Below are positions 1 through 12,525 of a DNA stretch of 64,000 nt, piece after piece; positions within the stretch are counted from its first letter, which is position 1, and the number at the start of each line of letters is the position of its first letter. Both the position numbers and the translations under genes were made by a program. The notes under the pieces are model-generated. The model made no database searches and was not told the origin of the DNA. It saw only the letters and a program-made list of their open reading frames with translations. Where the stretch lies: assembly GCA_963573385.1 (NCBI GenBank), contig CAUYLG010039339.1:1-64000 (forward strand). The letters run 5' to 3'. Source of the stretch: Cacajao melanocephalus. Its lineage: Eukaryota > Chordata > Mammalia > Primates > Pitheciidae.

Positions 1-1
1 A

Positions 2-394
<393 letters not shown>

Positions 395-668
395 CAGACT
401 TAACTAAGAGAGCCAAATCAAGAACGAACTGCCATTCACAATTGCTACAAAGAGAATAAAATACCTAGGGAATACAACTAACAAAGGATGTAAAGGACCT
501 CCTCAAGGAGAACTACAAACCACTGCTCAAGGAAATAAGAGAGGACACAAACAAATGGAAAAACATTACATGCTCGTGGTTAGGAAGAATCAATATTGTG
601 AAAATGGCCATACTGCCCAAAATAATTTATAGATTCAATGCTATAAGATTCATGCCATCAAGCTACCT

Positions 669-1433
669 ATGACCCTCTTCACAGAACTGGAAAAAAACAC
701 CTTAAACTTCATATGGAACCAAAAGGGAGCCCGCATAGCCAAGTCAATCCTAATCAAAAAGAACAAAGCTGGAGGAATCACACTACCTGACTTCAAACTA
801 TACTACAAGGCTACAGTAATCAAAACAGCATGGTACTGGTACCAAAACAGAGATATAGACCAATGGAACAGAACAGAGGCCTCAGAAACAATGCCACACA
901 TCTACAACCATCTGATCTGTGACAAACCTGACAAAAATAAGCAATGGGGAAAGGATTCCCTGTTTAATAAATGGTGTTGGGAAAACTGGCTAGCCATGTG
1001 CAGAAAGCAGAAACTGGACGCCTTTCTGACACCTTACAATAAAATTAACTACAGATGGATTGAAGACTTAAACATAAGACCTAACACCATAAAAACCCTA
1101 GCGGAAAACCTAGGCAAAACCATTCAGGACATAGGTGTAGGCAAGGACTCCATGACTAAAACACTAAAAGCATTGGCAACAAAAGCCAAAATAGACAAAT
1201 GGGATCTAATTAAACTCCAGAGCTTCTGCACAGCAAAAGAAACAATCATTAGAGTGAACTGGCAACCAACAGAATGGGAAAACATTTTTGCAATCTACCC
1301 TTCTGACAAAGGGCTAATATCCAGAATCTACAAAGAACTAAAACAGATTTACAAGAAAACAAACAAACAAACAAAAAATTCAAAAGTGGACGAAGGATAT
1401 GAACAGACACTTTTCAAAAGAAGACATATATGA
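669..1433 (+). pseudogene. LINE-1 ORF2 thumb and C-terminal region fragment
   Basis: This 254-codon stretch continues L1 ORF2 after the upstream frameshifts. It has the diagnostic segments [35 protein letters not shown] and NKWCWENWL, then the [16 protein letters not shown] segment. The last ~15 residues are out of frame with the family because of a base change between about 1340 and 1390, next to an AAAC/CAAA-rich stretch. The first ATG is an internal Met. No function is expected, because the reading frame is broken on both sides. Confidence 0.9.
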
Positions 1434-1529
1434 GGCCAAGAAACATATGAAAAAATGCTCATCATCACTAGTCATTAGAGAAATACAAATCAAAACCACA
1501 TTATCTGATACCATCTCACGCCAGTTAGA

Positions 1530-1916
1530 ATGGTGATCTTTAAAAAATCTGGTGACCTCAGATGCTGGAGAGGATGTGGAGAAATAGGAATACTTTTACA
1601 ATGTTGGTGGGAGTGTAAATTAGTTCAACCATTGTGGAAGACAGTGTGGCGATTCCTCAAGGACCTAGAAATAGAAATTTCATTTGACCCAGCAATCCCA
1701 TTTCTGGGTACATATCCAAAAGATTATAAATTGTTCTATTATAAAGATACATGCACACCTATGTTCACTGCAGCACTGTTTACAATAGCAAAGACCTGGA
1801 ACCAACCCAAATGCCCGTCGATGATAGACTGGACAAGGAAAATGTGGCAAATATACACCATGGAATACCATGCAGCCATAAAAAACGACGAGTTCGTGTC
1901 CTTTGTAGGGACATGA
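1530..1916 (+). pseudogene. LINE-1 ORF2 C-terminal fragment with altered zinc-knuckle-like motif
   Basis: This is the C-terminal end of L1 ORF2, with the CWRGCGE segment, KLVQPLW, YTMEYHAAIKNDEF and a stop after FVGT. The conserved Cys-rich motif CX3CX7HX4C is present but its His is Gln. The stop replaces a Trp codon, so the last ~20 residues of the family protein are lost, although their sequence continues in the DNA to about 2000. It is in a different frame from the fragment ending at 1433. Confidence 0.88.
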
Positions 1917-2257
1917 TGAATCTGGAAACCATCATTCTCAGCAAACTGACACAAGAACAGAAAATCAAACACCACATGTTCTCACTCATAGGCAGGTCTT
2001 GAACAATGAGAAAACATGGACACAGGGAGGGGAGCATCATACACTGGGGTCTGTTGGGAAGGGACTAGGAGAGGGACAGTGGAGGGTAGAGAGTTGGAGA
2101 GGCTAACATTGGGATAAATGTCAGATATAGGTGACGGGGATGGAGACAGTAAACCACATTGCCATGTATGTACCTATGTAACAATCCTGCATGTTCTGCA
2201 CATGTACCCCAGAACCTAAAGTGCAATTATATATATATATATATATGTATTTTAAAA

Positions 2258-3962
2258 AGCCACCAATGGGAACACAAGGTGTCATAGGGCGTTCTTTGTT
2301 GCAATCCCACAGACATCTGAAGTGCATTTGAGCCATGGCAGATGTACACACCACCTCCACAGTAACATACTGTACCCAATCCGGCAATATATACGGCTGT
2401 GTTGACAGCACTGTAATTTATCCAGCGCCAAGCAGCTGAATCCCAGAGTCCAAAGCCATGTTCTACATCCAGAGTCTTCCATCAAGAGATGCCTTCGGGG
2501 GAACCTTTTCCTCCCCTGAATATTCAGGCTGTAAATTACCTTTGACAAATTAACTTTCACTTCTCCTTAGAGATAAATTTTAAAAGGAGGGCACGAAGAG
2601 AGCACATTAAAGGCTTTCTGTCTGGGGTCCTATTGAATTGGTTGGGGGAGTTGGGCTTCTTTTACTTTGACGAAGACTTACAGCCTATAATTTGGTCTCT
2701 GCCCACAGAAAATCAAGTCAGGGCATGGGAAAGTGATAGCATCCACCTGGAAGGGGGCTGACCAAGCCTTCCTCCCAGACAGGGCCTCAAGGAATCACCC
2801 CGCTTGGGGGAAGAGAAAAGATCCTTCATTTCCACTCCACTGGCATGAAACCCAATCTGCCTCAGAGCTGGATTACCCCAGCAAAAGGTGCTCTGTGCAT
2901 CCACTTGGCCACCTGCACCAGTGTGGGGGCTCTGCACACGAGCACTCGCTCCTCATTTCTGCCCCGTGAAAGTGACACACATCCCAGGACTCAACCACAG
3001 CTGCTCGAAAACCTGCTTAGGCCAGCTGCACTTATTCCAGTCATTAAATTATATAATTAAATATTTAATTGATGAGGAACTAAAAACATGAAAAAAGTTC
3101 TATTTAGGAAAACTGAGTTGGCTTTGAAAAGGCTCCATACAATTTAAAAAAAAATCCATGTTAGAAAGAAGGATAGAAGACAAAACAGAAAATGACTAGG
3201 AAAATATTGTAAACATCTGACCTCAGTCTGCTTCACAGATTTCTTCTTGTTGTCATACGACTTCTAAAAAAACCAACACTGAAAAAACTCTGTAGTGTAA
3301 GCAAGAAAGACGACTAAGAACTCCTATCAGCTGATTCTCACCAAAAAGCCTTGGCCCACATCAAAAAACTGGTAAATTAACGGACACTTACATGAGCTAA
3401 CTGGAACAGAATGTTTAATATATGGGTGGATCGTTTCATTACATTTCTTCAACTTTAGAATGCATTTTGAGTTACGCCAACCAATTACTGGTCCCAAGAG
3501 CAGAGAATGGGCAGATTTCTACTGTAACTTCAATATATAATTCTGTGAATGGAATGCCCAGAGATACCCTGCAAGTGTTTTCCCATTTTTGTGGAGAACC
3601 GTTGTTTAAATGAATAAGCATTTGACTAAATCAAAAGTAACAAACATCTGGCAGCGGGGAGTATATGTAGAAATGCCAGTATTTCTCTGATTCCACTCGA
3701 CAATGTTGTAGAAATGTAGATGCTCTGAAAAGAATGTCCCAGTGCCCTAAAGGAAATAATTGTTTAATTTATATATTTTAAGAGCCAGCAGAAAACAGGA
3801 AAAGGTCTATTTCAGTCCTTCTCAAATGATTATACCCACCAATGAACAATGCTGGATTGACCATGCTTTCTTTATTTGCCTTTCTAAAAGTCCCACAAAA
3901 TGATAAGAATGAAATAAAGTAAGAAACCTACAGCCACACAGAGAACACGAGAAAGGTCATGA
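2258..3962. other. No gene seen; unclassified, probably unique sequence
   Basis: No gene, RNA or clear transposon is recognised. Short open stretches on both strands (for example 2733-2969 and 3422-3613) have no recognisable domain or gene context and look like chance. The segment 3050-3400 is A/T-rich with short A runs. Confidence 0.5.
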
Positions 3963-4150
3963 GAGGTGCCAAGATAAGAAAACAAATCACTCCAGAGGAA
4001 ACAAAGATGAATCAAGAGATGCTTCTTATAGAAGAAAGCAAATGAGAATGAACAAAAGACATGTACATTTAATGCATCATCATGAATGCCTAAGGAAATA
4101 GAAAGAAAATGAAGAAAAAAAAGAAAGAAAGTGAAGTTTTCAGAGACATT
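3963..4150 (+). repeat. First copy of a local duplication (blocks A-B-C)
   Basis: Three blocks here recur 1.1-1.4 kb downstream. Block A is 3963-4018, matching 5038-5093 at 54 of 56 positions. Block B is 4044-4096, matching 5401-5466 with a ~13 bp extra piece in the downstream copy. Block C is 4119-4150, matching 5096-5127 at about 30 of 32. The order is A-B-C here and A-C-B downstream, so this is a rearranged local duplication rather than a plain tandem copy. The underlying sequence is not clearly a known repeat family. Confidence 0.75.
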
Positions 4151-4538
4151 CTCTGGAGGCAAGAGAGCTCCAGAAATTTGTAGAAGAAAGCAAGTCCACA
4201 GACACATAGCATAGCAGGCAGGGGACCCCAGCACACAGACGATCTATATATGTGGAGTCAACTTAAGGGGAAAGCAGCTTTATAAAGGGGGTCCAAGTGG
4301 CTCCCTCAGCCACAGGAAGACTGAGAACCTGGGAATGCCAGGTTCATCAGAAAGCACGGTAGGGTAACAAACAATGAGATTAAGTGTGAATCTATAGATG
4401 GACACGTAGAAACCCAAATGGTCAACTCCTATCTCAGTAGAGCTTGGAGCACACCTGGCATGCAGGCATCTCTTGCCCTTCTCCTAACCCCTGCAGAGGG
4501 GCAAAAAAAAAATGTGCTTGTCATTAAAATTAAAATGA
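4151..4538. other. No gene seen; unclassified sequence before an Alu
   Basis: No recognisable gene or repeat. An A run at 4503-4512 lies just before the Alu. Confidence 0.45.
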
Positions 4539-4939
<401 letters not shown>

Positions 4940-5037
4940 TCACCATCCATACATGCAAACTCTCAAATTGTGAGCTACTGCTTTAACCAAGAACTAAGAA
5001 CAACCAGACATCTGCAGAAAGCTCCCAATATGAAAAA

Positions 5038-5466
5038 GAGGTGCCAAGATAAGAAAACAAATCACTCCATAGGAAACAAAGATGATTCAAGAGCCAAAAG
5101 AAAGAAAACGAAGTTTTCAGAGACATTAGAGAAGGTATTGCCTTCTTAAAATACAATCAGAAAGTAACAAAAAATAGAAAATGTAATGAAATCAAAACAG
5201 GATTCCAACATTAAAAGGAAAATTCAACTGAAGGATTGAAAGATAAAGTTGAAATTCTACAGCCAGGAGAGGAGAGAAGAGCAGCTTCAGAAAGACAGAA
5301 CAGAAAAAAATGGGAATGGGGAATATTTTTAAAAGAATGTGAAGAGGATCACCAAGCTGAAAGACTCAAGTGTCCACACAGAAAGAGCCAAGCCACAACT
5401 GAGAACGAACAAAAGACATGCACATTTAATACATCATACATTCATTTACCTAATGAATGCCTAAGG
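5038..5466 (+). repeat. Second copy of the local duplication (blocks A-C-B)
   Basis: Block A (5038-5093) is followed after two bases by block C (5096-5127), whereas the upstream copy has block B between them. Block B appears 273 bp further on, at 5401-5466. The A blocks differ at only two of 56 bases, which implies a duplication much younger than the old LINE-like sequence around it. Confidence 0.75.
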
Positions 5467-6010
5467 TAAACAGAAGATCCCAAAACCTCTCCAAGCAAAA
5501 ACAAGTCACCAGAAAAGGAATGAGGCTTCAAGTGGAGTGAACCTCTCAGAAGGCAGCACAGCGTGCTTGGAAGACTGTGGAGTGACACCCCAAGAATGTC
5601 ACGTGACCTGCAACTGAGAATGATACCCAGCCAACCTATCAAGCATGTGCAGGTGGAAATTACAAGGACTCAGAAAACCCTTTAAAAGCAGCTTCCTACA
5701 ACATTTCTGTCTCCTCTTCCCATTCCTCTCTATTTTCCTTCCAATCTCACTCACCACCATACACTCAAGATTTCATTTATACTTCCCAAAAGAAGGTGAT
5801 CAGGAAGTTCCATGAATGCTTCAGATCAGCCTGTCAGGGGACACACGGCTATCCCTAAGTCATGTGCCCAATCTAAGTGGACAGAGGCAGAATGACACAG
5901 AATGACCTCCCCAAGAAAGAAAGGGGTCTTGAGACCAGAAGAGGATCAAGAAGATCAGACAACTGCTATGGTGTTCAGGAAAAGAAGATAGAGACCTATA
6001 CAGGGAAAAT
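5160..6010 (+). repeat. Possible ancient L1/HAL1 ORF1-type remnant
   Basis: Segments such as GAAGGATTGAAAGATAAAGT (near 5230) and ATGATACCCAGCCAACCTAT (near 5620) resemble the coiled-coil and C-terminal coding parts of old L1/HAL1 ORF1. The block 5236-5469 is open for 77 codons and encodes a charged Glu/Lys/Arg-rich peptide, as expected for a decayed coiled coil. The identity is tentative. Confidence 0.4.
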
Positions 6011-6739
6011 GAGTGATCTAAACGTACCCCAAATACTGAATATTTAGGAGACTAAGAGTCGATTCTCATTCCGCCTCTAATAATTCTGAAGAACCATCAC
6101 CAATGACATTATCAAACCATTTTACAACTGGAGTTCATTATATAGCAGCTATTCCTGCTATGTCTGTTGACAGACTGAATTATACTTAGGCAAGCCGCTT
6201 CATCTCCCAGGTTTAGATTTATGCTAAAACAGAAGAAGGAAGTAGACCACAGGGTAATAATACCTGCCCCAACGTGGGTGGGAGAGTGTCAGGCTTATAA
6301 TTACATTACATTTGCAAACAGTTCCAGAGCTCCCCAGGGAGAAGGGTTATAAATAACTCAAGGTATTCTTTTCCCCAGAGATAATCAATTATTTTCTCAT
6401 CAAAAGGAGGCTAACAAAGAAAGGCTTTAAGGATGAGGACCCCATAATTTGTGTAAGCCTCCAGCTTTAACAAGCTTTCCAGAGTGTTTAGAACTTCACA
6501 GGGACCCAATACGGGCTCCGGCTTCCTCCAGCAAATGGAGTATTTACAGCACCTGAGAAATCCTTTCATTGCTGGGGGGAAAAACACCCTAGAGTAGCCT
6601 TTAAATGGGATACATTCATTAAATTCATTTATTCTGCACACTGATGTGGGGCAAGGGAAATGGCAGGAGGCAGGTAAGAATGAATGAATTTTGCCTCAAC
6701 AGATCACAATTGTGCACCCCCCTTCCTGGACTTTAGGGT
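6011..6739. other. No gene seen; unclassified sequence
   Basis: Nothing supported on either strand. Short open stretches have no recognisable family. Confidence 0.4.
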
Positions 6740-7030
6740 CCTGGGCTTCTTCACACCTCTATGGCCCTTCTCCACCTGGTGAAGACAATTCACCCCTCAT
6801 GGTCAGCTCCTGATGCCAGACTCTTCTTCTGCAAAGCCTTCCCAGCCTCACCTGGCAGAAGCATTTTCTCTTTAGGTCCTCATGGTGTTTCATGCAAACC
6901 CACCTGATAGCATCTTCCAAGTTATTCATTTCTTGGACTCTTTCTATAAAATACAAGATTCCTAAGGAGAGAGTCTGGTTTTATTCATTGTCAGTAATCC
7001 CAGAAGCTCCCCCCTTGCACATCCATCACC
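6740..7030 (+). repeat. L2-like LINE remnant (tentative)
   Basis: The text around AAAGCCTTCCCAGCCTCACC and the following CTTTCTATAAAATACAAG segment resembles the 3' region of L2 in the plus orientation. Strong divergence makes the call uncertain. Confidence 0.4.
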
Positions 7031-7550
7031 TGGCTGGGCTCAAATTGACCCAATTCACCTCTTTAGAATGCCACTTGGAGGCCCAAGCCAAACGGTGACC
7101 CATCATTCTCTAAGAAGCACAGTCAGTGGAAAGGGCCCTTACTCCCTACAGACCAAAATTAAAACCCAAGCACAGAATCCCCCAACAAGAAACTCATTAC
7201 AGAAAAACTGCACTTCAAGAAACAAAGACAAATCCAAAAAAGCAGTGTTCCCAAAAGCCATGGAAGTTGGCCAAACACAGGAAAAAGGTCTCTTAATGTG
7301 TGCATCACCAAAAGGGCCTAGGGCTCCATTTTTAGGAGGCGTGATGTGGAGTCCTAGCAGACTGGGCCACTGCACCACACCAAGGGCCTGGCCCAGGAGG
7401 ATATCCACCTTGGTAGGGCTTGGAGGTTCAGGGAAAGTGATGATGTCCTTATAATGTTAAGGACAGAGGACAAGTGCTAAGAGAGAATGCTGACCCCCTT
7501 TTCTTCTCTACTTCCTTTTTCCAAAGTTAACTTTTATTTATTTTCTTAGT

Positions 7551-7553
<3 letters not shown>
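7031..7553. other. No gene seen; unique sequence
   Basis: A 128-codon open stretch at 7068-7454 (plus) overlaps another on the minus strand at 7139-7408. Neither shows a recognisable domain or start context. No repeat recognised. Confidence 0.4.

Positions 7554-7583
<30 letters not shown>
7554..7583 (+). repeat. (GT)n microsatellite
   Basis: About 15 uninterrupted GT units, followed by the decayed TATGTGTTTGTGTAC. Dinucleotide runs of this length are usually polymorphic and can adopt Z-DNA. Confidence 0.95.
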
Positions 7584-7589
<6 letters not shown>

Positions 7590-7635
7590 TTGTGTACACG
7601 AGACAAAATTCAAGTCGCAAAAGAGTGAAAAGTAA

Positions 7636-7933
<298 letters not shown>

Positions 7934-8033
7934 TTGATGATTATAAAAAAACCCAAATAGGTAACAAGAAAAACATGTTTATGGAATAAAACCATGCCAG
8001 CGTGATCACAAATGTGTTAAAATGCAAATACAA
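7934..8033. other. Unclassified spacer
   Basis: No feature recognised between the Alu and the MITE. Confidence 0.4.
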
Positions 8034-8238
8034 TGAGTCCTATATCTGCATTTGACATCATTGATAAGGTTCCTGGAAACTCCAACTTTAAATAAAATGA
8101 TATACTGTAAGCCATAAGAACTTAACTCTTGTTTATATCAGTTAGCATATGGTAAAATCAATTTTGTTACACAGTATGTCATTTCACTTGAAGTCGCAGT
8201 TTCCAAGAGCCTATCAATGCAATTAAGCGAGGACTTAT
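8034..8238 (+). mobile_element. Tigger-type MITE with long terminal inverted repeats
   Basis: The two ends are inverted copies of each other over about 70 bp. TTCCTGGAAACTCCAACTTT on the left corresponds, reversed, to the right-end segment around 8190-8215. The text resembles non-autonomous Tigger (Tc1/mariner pogo-group) elements of the MER44/MER46 kind. The exact family is uncertain. No coding capacity. Confidence 0.65.
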
Positions 8239-8952
8239 TGTTAATACTCCTTTTTTTATGGTGAGTTATCTCCAGCAGTATAGTTACAAATAATTTTTGT
8301 TTTCTTATTTATACTATTTTTCTTCTAAATACTGACATACATGTATTAATTTTATCATTAGGTGAAAAATTAGGGAGGACAAGCACTCCTGAGCTATCAA
8401 GCCTCATCAGCGAAGATGATTAGCAAAGAGAAAACAAGACCAGGGGAATACCATACAGAGAGAGGGTTCGTAGAGAAAAGCCTGACAGGAGCAAAGAGCC
8501 TCGTGGGATGAAGAAGGATGAGGGGAGAAATGCAAGGAAAGACATTAAAGCATCTGAATCTTGAGGGCTACGGAGGGAGCTGGAGGGCAGGGGAGACTCT
8601 CAGGCTGGGCAGCAGTATGTGCTGGGCATCTATCTAGTTGGGCAAAGGGAGTGTAGGGTTCTACAAGGGAGCCGCCCTCTCCTTGTCATATATGGGAAGA
8701 AGCCTGTGGAACCTACAGTTAGGACAGTTTGGTTCCCACCCTTTCGACCTCAAATAAGAACCCAGAGCTGACAGCTCAGCCTATAGAACTAGCCCATGGC
8801 CAAGACAATCTACTCCCAAGAGAGCTGGAAGGTGGTCTCGAATGGACCATAAAGAGGAAATGAAAATGCTGAATGAAAAAAGACATGCAACATGCCTCCA
8901 CTTATCAAAAGGTCACAAACAGGCAAATCTAAGCAATCTGCTCTTTAGGGAT
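8239..8952. other. No gene seen; unclassified sequence
   Basis: No gene or clear repeat. A 75-codon open stretch starting at 8842 runs into the LTR and is not a gene. Confidence 0.4.
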
Positions 8953-9330
8953 TGTTATGGGCTGAAATGTGTCCCTCCAAAATTCTACCTTCAGGTCCTA
9001 ACCCCAGGACCTCAAAATATGACTGTATTTGGAGATACGATTTTTAAAGGAGTAACTAAGTTAAAATGAGGTCATTAGGGAGGACCCTAATCCAAGAAGA
9101 CAGGTGTCATAAGAAGAGGAGATGAGGACACAGACACAGAGAGGCTCTCATGTGAAAAGAGAGGGAGAAGGCACCATTTGCCAGCCAAGGAGAGAGGCCT
9201 CAGGAGAAGTTACCCCTGCTGACACCTGATCTCGGACTTCCAGGCTCCAGAACTGGGAGAAAGTAAATGCTGGTTGTTTCAGCTGCCCAGCCTCTGGGAC
9301 TTCGTTATGGCAGTCCCAGAAAACTAATAG
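8953..9330 (+). mobile_element. Solo MLT1-type LTR (ERVL-MaLR)
   Basis: Diagnostic MaLR LTR segments are present in order: TGGGCTGAAATGTGTCCCTC near the start, GTCATTAGGGAGGACCCTAA, AGAAGAGGAGATGAGGACAC, the TGATCTCGGACTTCCAGGCT segment, and TTCGTTATGGCAGTCCCAGA near the end. No internal retroviral genes lie next to it, so it is a solitary LTR left by recombination. Confidence 0.88.
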
Positions 9331-9341
9331 AGATATACACA

Positions 9342-9557
9342 CAGGTTGAGTATTTCTCATCTGAAAACAGGAACTCTGAAATGTTCCAAAATCTGAAACA
9401 CTTTGAGTGCCGACATGACGTTCCAAGCAAATGCTCACTGGAGTACTTCAGATTTTGGATTTTGGGGTTAGAGATGCTTAACCTGTAAGTACAGTACAAA
9501 ACCCAAATCTGAAACACTTCTGTTCCAAGTATTTCAGACTAGGGGATACTTGACCTG
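9342..9557 (+). mobile_element. Second Tigger-like MITE
   Basis: It begins CAGGTTGAGTATTTCTCATC and ends ATACTTGACCTG followed by TA. The left and right ends are inverted repeats, with the AAATCTGAAACACTT text on both. A TA target dinucleotide remains on the right side, as expected for Tc1/mariner-type insertion. It is non-coding and the family is uncertain. Confidence 0.65.
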
Positions 9558-9794
9558 TACCATATGGCAAAACTACAAAGATAAGTAAGAGAATTATTAA
9601 CATGAAACAGAGGACAATCACTACCTTGGAAGACGATATCCAGAAAGCTTCACAGCAACTGGACATGAAATTCAATTTTTTCAACAGGGTGGGAGTCAGT
9701 TAACTTGTTCATTTCACCATTCTTCATGTTTCCCATTCACATTTTCTTCACTGTTTTGTATGGATGACATAAAATCATTAAGGTGCTAGCTGGT

Positions 9795-10015
9795 GCTCTC
9801 TAAGAAGCACTGTACGATAAGGTAGCCACGAGCCACATGGGGCTCTTTACATTTAAATTAAATAAAATCAAGTAGTAAGATCAGAAGTGCAGTTCTTCAG
9901 TCACACTAATCACATTTCAGTGCTCAACAGGGACATGTGGCTGCAGGCTACTGATCTGGACACGACAAATACAGAACGTTTCCATCATTGTAGAAAACTC
10001 TATTGGACAGTGCTA
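9795..10015 (-). mobile_element. hAT-Charlie-type MITE (MER1 group)
   Basis: It contains GTAGCCACGAGCCACATGGG, an A/T-rich middle, and CTATTGGACAGTGCTAC at the right. The same family in the opposite orientation occurs at 48598-48815. The exact MER family is not assigned. Confidence 0.65.
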
Positions 10016-11607
10016 CCCAACAGAATTTGATGGACAAGAGGGCTTGGGATGAGACACCTACGCACCAGAATCCTCTCTCACTCCAAATGGAAAACACACC
10101 CCACCCACTGTCCTACTGCCAATCACACCTCTGAAGTGTCCTTCCAGGAAGTGAGTGAATCATTTCCAACAGAGCCCTTGCCAGCACTTAAATCACCACC
10201 AAAATTCCTTCCCCTTCCAAAGTTCTGGTGGCCTTGGAGCCCCCTTCTCAGCCCCCTACCCAGGGCCCCCATCTAGTATGAGTTGCATCTGGAAGCAAAA
10301 TCTCAGGGGATTTCACATCAATGTAATGCCACGTTATGGCCACTGAGACAAGTACACAGAGGAAACCCCGAGAGAAAGCACATTTACCATCCTACCAGGG
10401 AGCTAGACCCAAAGCTCACTCAACAGAGATGGAGCTAGAGGAGTCACCAAAGGGAAACTCTGTACTTCTGAAGTCAAGGTACTTGAGTACTAATCTCTTT
10501 CTTTTTTCTCTGGTTTCACCAATCTGATCGTCTGTCAATCAGGTTTCAGTTTGACCTGTCCCTCACTCAACACCGTCTCATAAAACCCACCTCTTCTGTC
10601 GGCTTCTGCCGAAATACATCCAAATAAACACAGGCAGTAACACACCAGCCAAGGCCGTTCAAATAAGCATTTCAGATCTCAACTAGCAGTGATGTGTACT
10701 GGTGGGTACCCCTGTGACAGGGAGTCCCAGCCTCCTCCAGGAGTCACGGGGGAAAGAGTTCAGGCATGACTTGTCTAATTGGCCTACAAAAAGGATTACT
10801 TACTCTCCACTTCTTTGATTACCTTTTAAAAAAAAAAAAGGCTTGGGAGCCGTCTTCGTACAGAAATTCTGTATTCTCCATTCTCCAATCCCCAGGCCTG
10901 GTTTTCTAAGATAGTTTTTAAAATTGTAAGAATATTAATGCATGTAAATCTTCTCCCTGATCTGACAATATCTGACAAATTCATCACTCTCTTGGATTTT
11001 TGGCTGGAACCGGAGCTAACACATCCTGCAGGTTGTCATACGCATTCAAGACTCCTCCCATCCACAGAACGTAACACGTTTCCATTTCCAGTTTGGCAAA
11101 ACTTTTGAGTCTTTTTTTTTTTTAAATGAATGTAAGGATATAATCTGGATAGATATTAACATGCACAGAATTGAGTCCAAAAACACTTTGGGGCCAATTT
11201 TTAAAATCATATGTTCTAAATTAAGTCATCAACTTCCTGTGCTGGGAAGTGATAAGTTGGTTGGGGAGACCATTTTATTGCCTTAACTTGGTATTTTCTG
11301 TGTTACCACTGGAAGCTCATGAGGCCTTACCAACCTAAAGCCTCATGAACTTAAAGAGCTAACAAGCCTGTGTGCTCACCAACCCCACACCTGGTAGTTC
11401 TCAGAACCAACACTGTAAAGCCAGCAGCTCTCTCTAGTTTCCATCTTTCTCCAAAATATTCTCTGGAAGGATGAGCCTCTGCATCCCAGTTCTCTCCCAT
11501 TTGTCAATCAAACCCAAGGAAACCCATTTCCAAATGGCAGTGTGGCCTGCAGCTGGCCAGAGAACAAAGTGGGAAGGCAAACAAAGAGCAAAGGGCACCA
11601 GAAAACT
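10016..11607. other. No gene seen; largely unique sequence
   Basis: No gene, RNA or clear repeat. Short T and A runs lie at 10829-10840 and 11111-11123. Open stretches under 80 codons are unsupported. Confidence 0.45.
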
Positions 11608-11700
11608 TTAAAAAAAAAAAAAAAAAGCCTTTGTTGAAGCTTTGGAGGTGGGGGTGGGGGTAGGGGTGGAGCAGGGTGGGAGGGAGTTGGGGGTGGTCTA
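11608..11700 (+). repeat. A-run followed by a G-rich tract (G-quadruplex-capable)
   Basis: An A run of about 17 bases is followed at 11648-11695 by successive runs of five, five, four and three G separated by one to seven bases. This fits the G3+N1-7 pattern for G-quadruplexes on the plus strand. Confidence 0.7.
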
Positions 11701-12230
11701 TCACTCCAAAGGCCCCACTGTGGGATCTCGGGGCAGGAATAACCATCCTTCAAGGACTTTGCTTTCCATAAAACCTAATTCTGAGCCCATTATCTTCATT
11801 CCTTGCATAGGGTGTAGGGACTTGGTATTCCTCAGGACCAAACAGGAGTGGCTCCCGCCTGGGCCTGCACCAGGGTGGCTATGACATGGAACCTAAGGGA
11901 AGGAGAGGCCAAATGCCTGGTGAGACCAGGATCTGAAGGGATGCTGGTTGCCACCAAAAATGTAATTCCAAATAGAAACAACAGGAAACCCTAAAGTTCA
12001 TCTACAAAAACCCTGCCCCAAGGTTCTGATTTTTCTCCCATGCGACCACTATGATACATTTAAATCAAATCAACTAATCAAAATACCTAGATCTTACCTA
12101 AATCCTGGTTGAATAAGAGAGAGAGAGAAAAAAAAAAAACATCTCATGAAACAAACAGGAAAATGTGAACAGTGAATATTTTATATTACGAAATGCCTTT
12201 TTAAGTGTGGTAACGGTAGTGTGGTTACTG
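11701..12230. other. No gene seen; unique sequence
   Basis: Nothing recognised apart from a short (GA)n/A-run patch at 12117-12139. Confidence 0.4.
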
Positions 12231-12525
12231 TTTGTTTTTTGAGACAAGTTTTGCTCTTCTTGCCATGGTTAGAGTAAAATGGCACAATGTCGGCTCACTG
12301 CAACCCCTGCCTCCCAGGTTCAAGTGATTCTCCTGCCTCAGCCTCCTGAGTAGCTGGGATTACAGGCGTGCACAACCACATCCGGCTAATTTTGTATTTT
12401 TAGTAGAGGCAGGACTTCACCACCTTGGTTGGTCAGGCTGGTCTCGAACTCCCGACCTCAAGTGAGTCACCCACCTCAGCCTCCCAAAGTGCAAGAATTA
12501 CAGGCATGAGTCACCGTACCCAGCC
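12231..12525 (-). mobile_element. Alu SINE, full length, antisense
   Basis: It reads from a T-rich tail (TTTTTTGAGACAAG) to TACCCAGCC at the right end. The text TGGTTACT flanks it on both sides (near 12222 and 12527) and is a likely target-site duplication. Confidence 0.93.

Noticed and set aside
8953..9330. Possible complete endogenous retrovirus
   Set aside because: Only an LTR-type sequence is present. The neighbours are MITEs and unique DNA, with no internal genes or second LTR.
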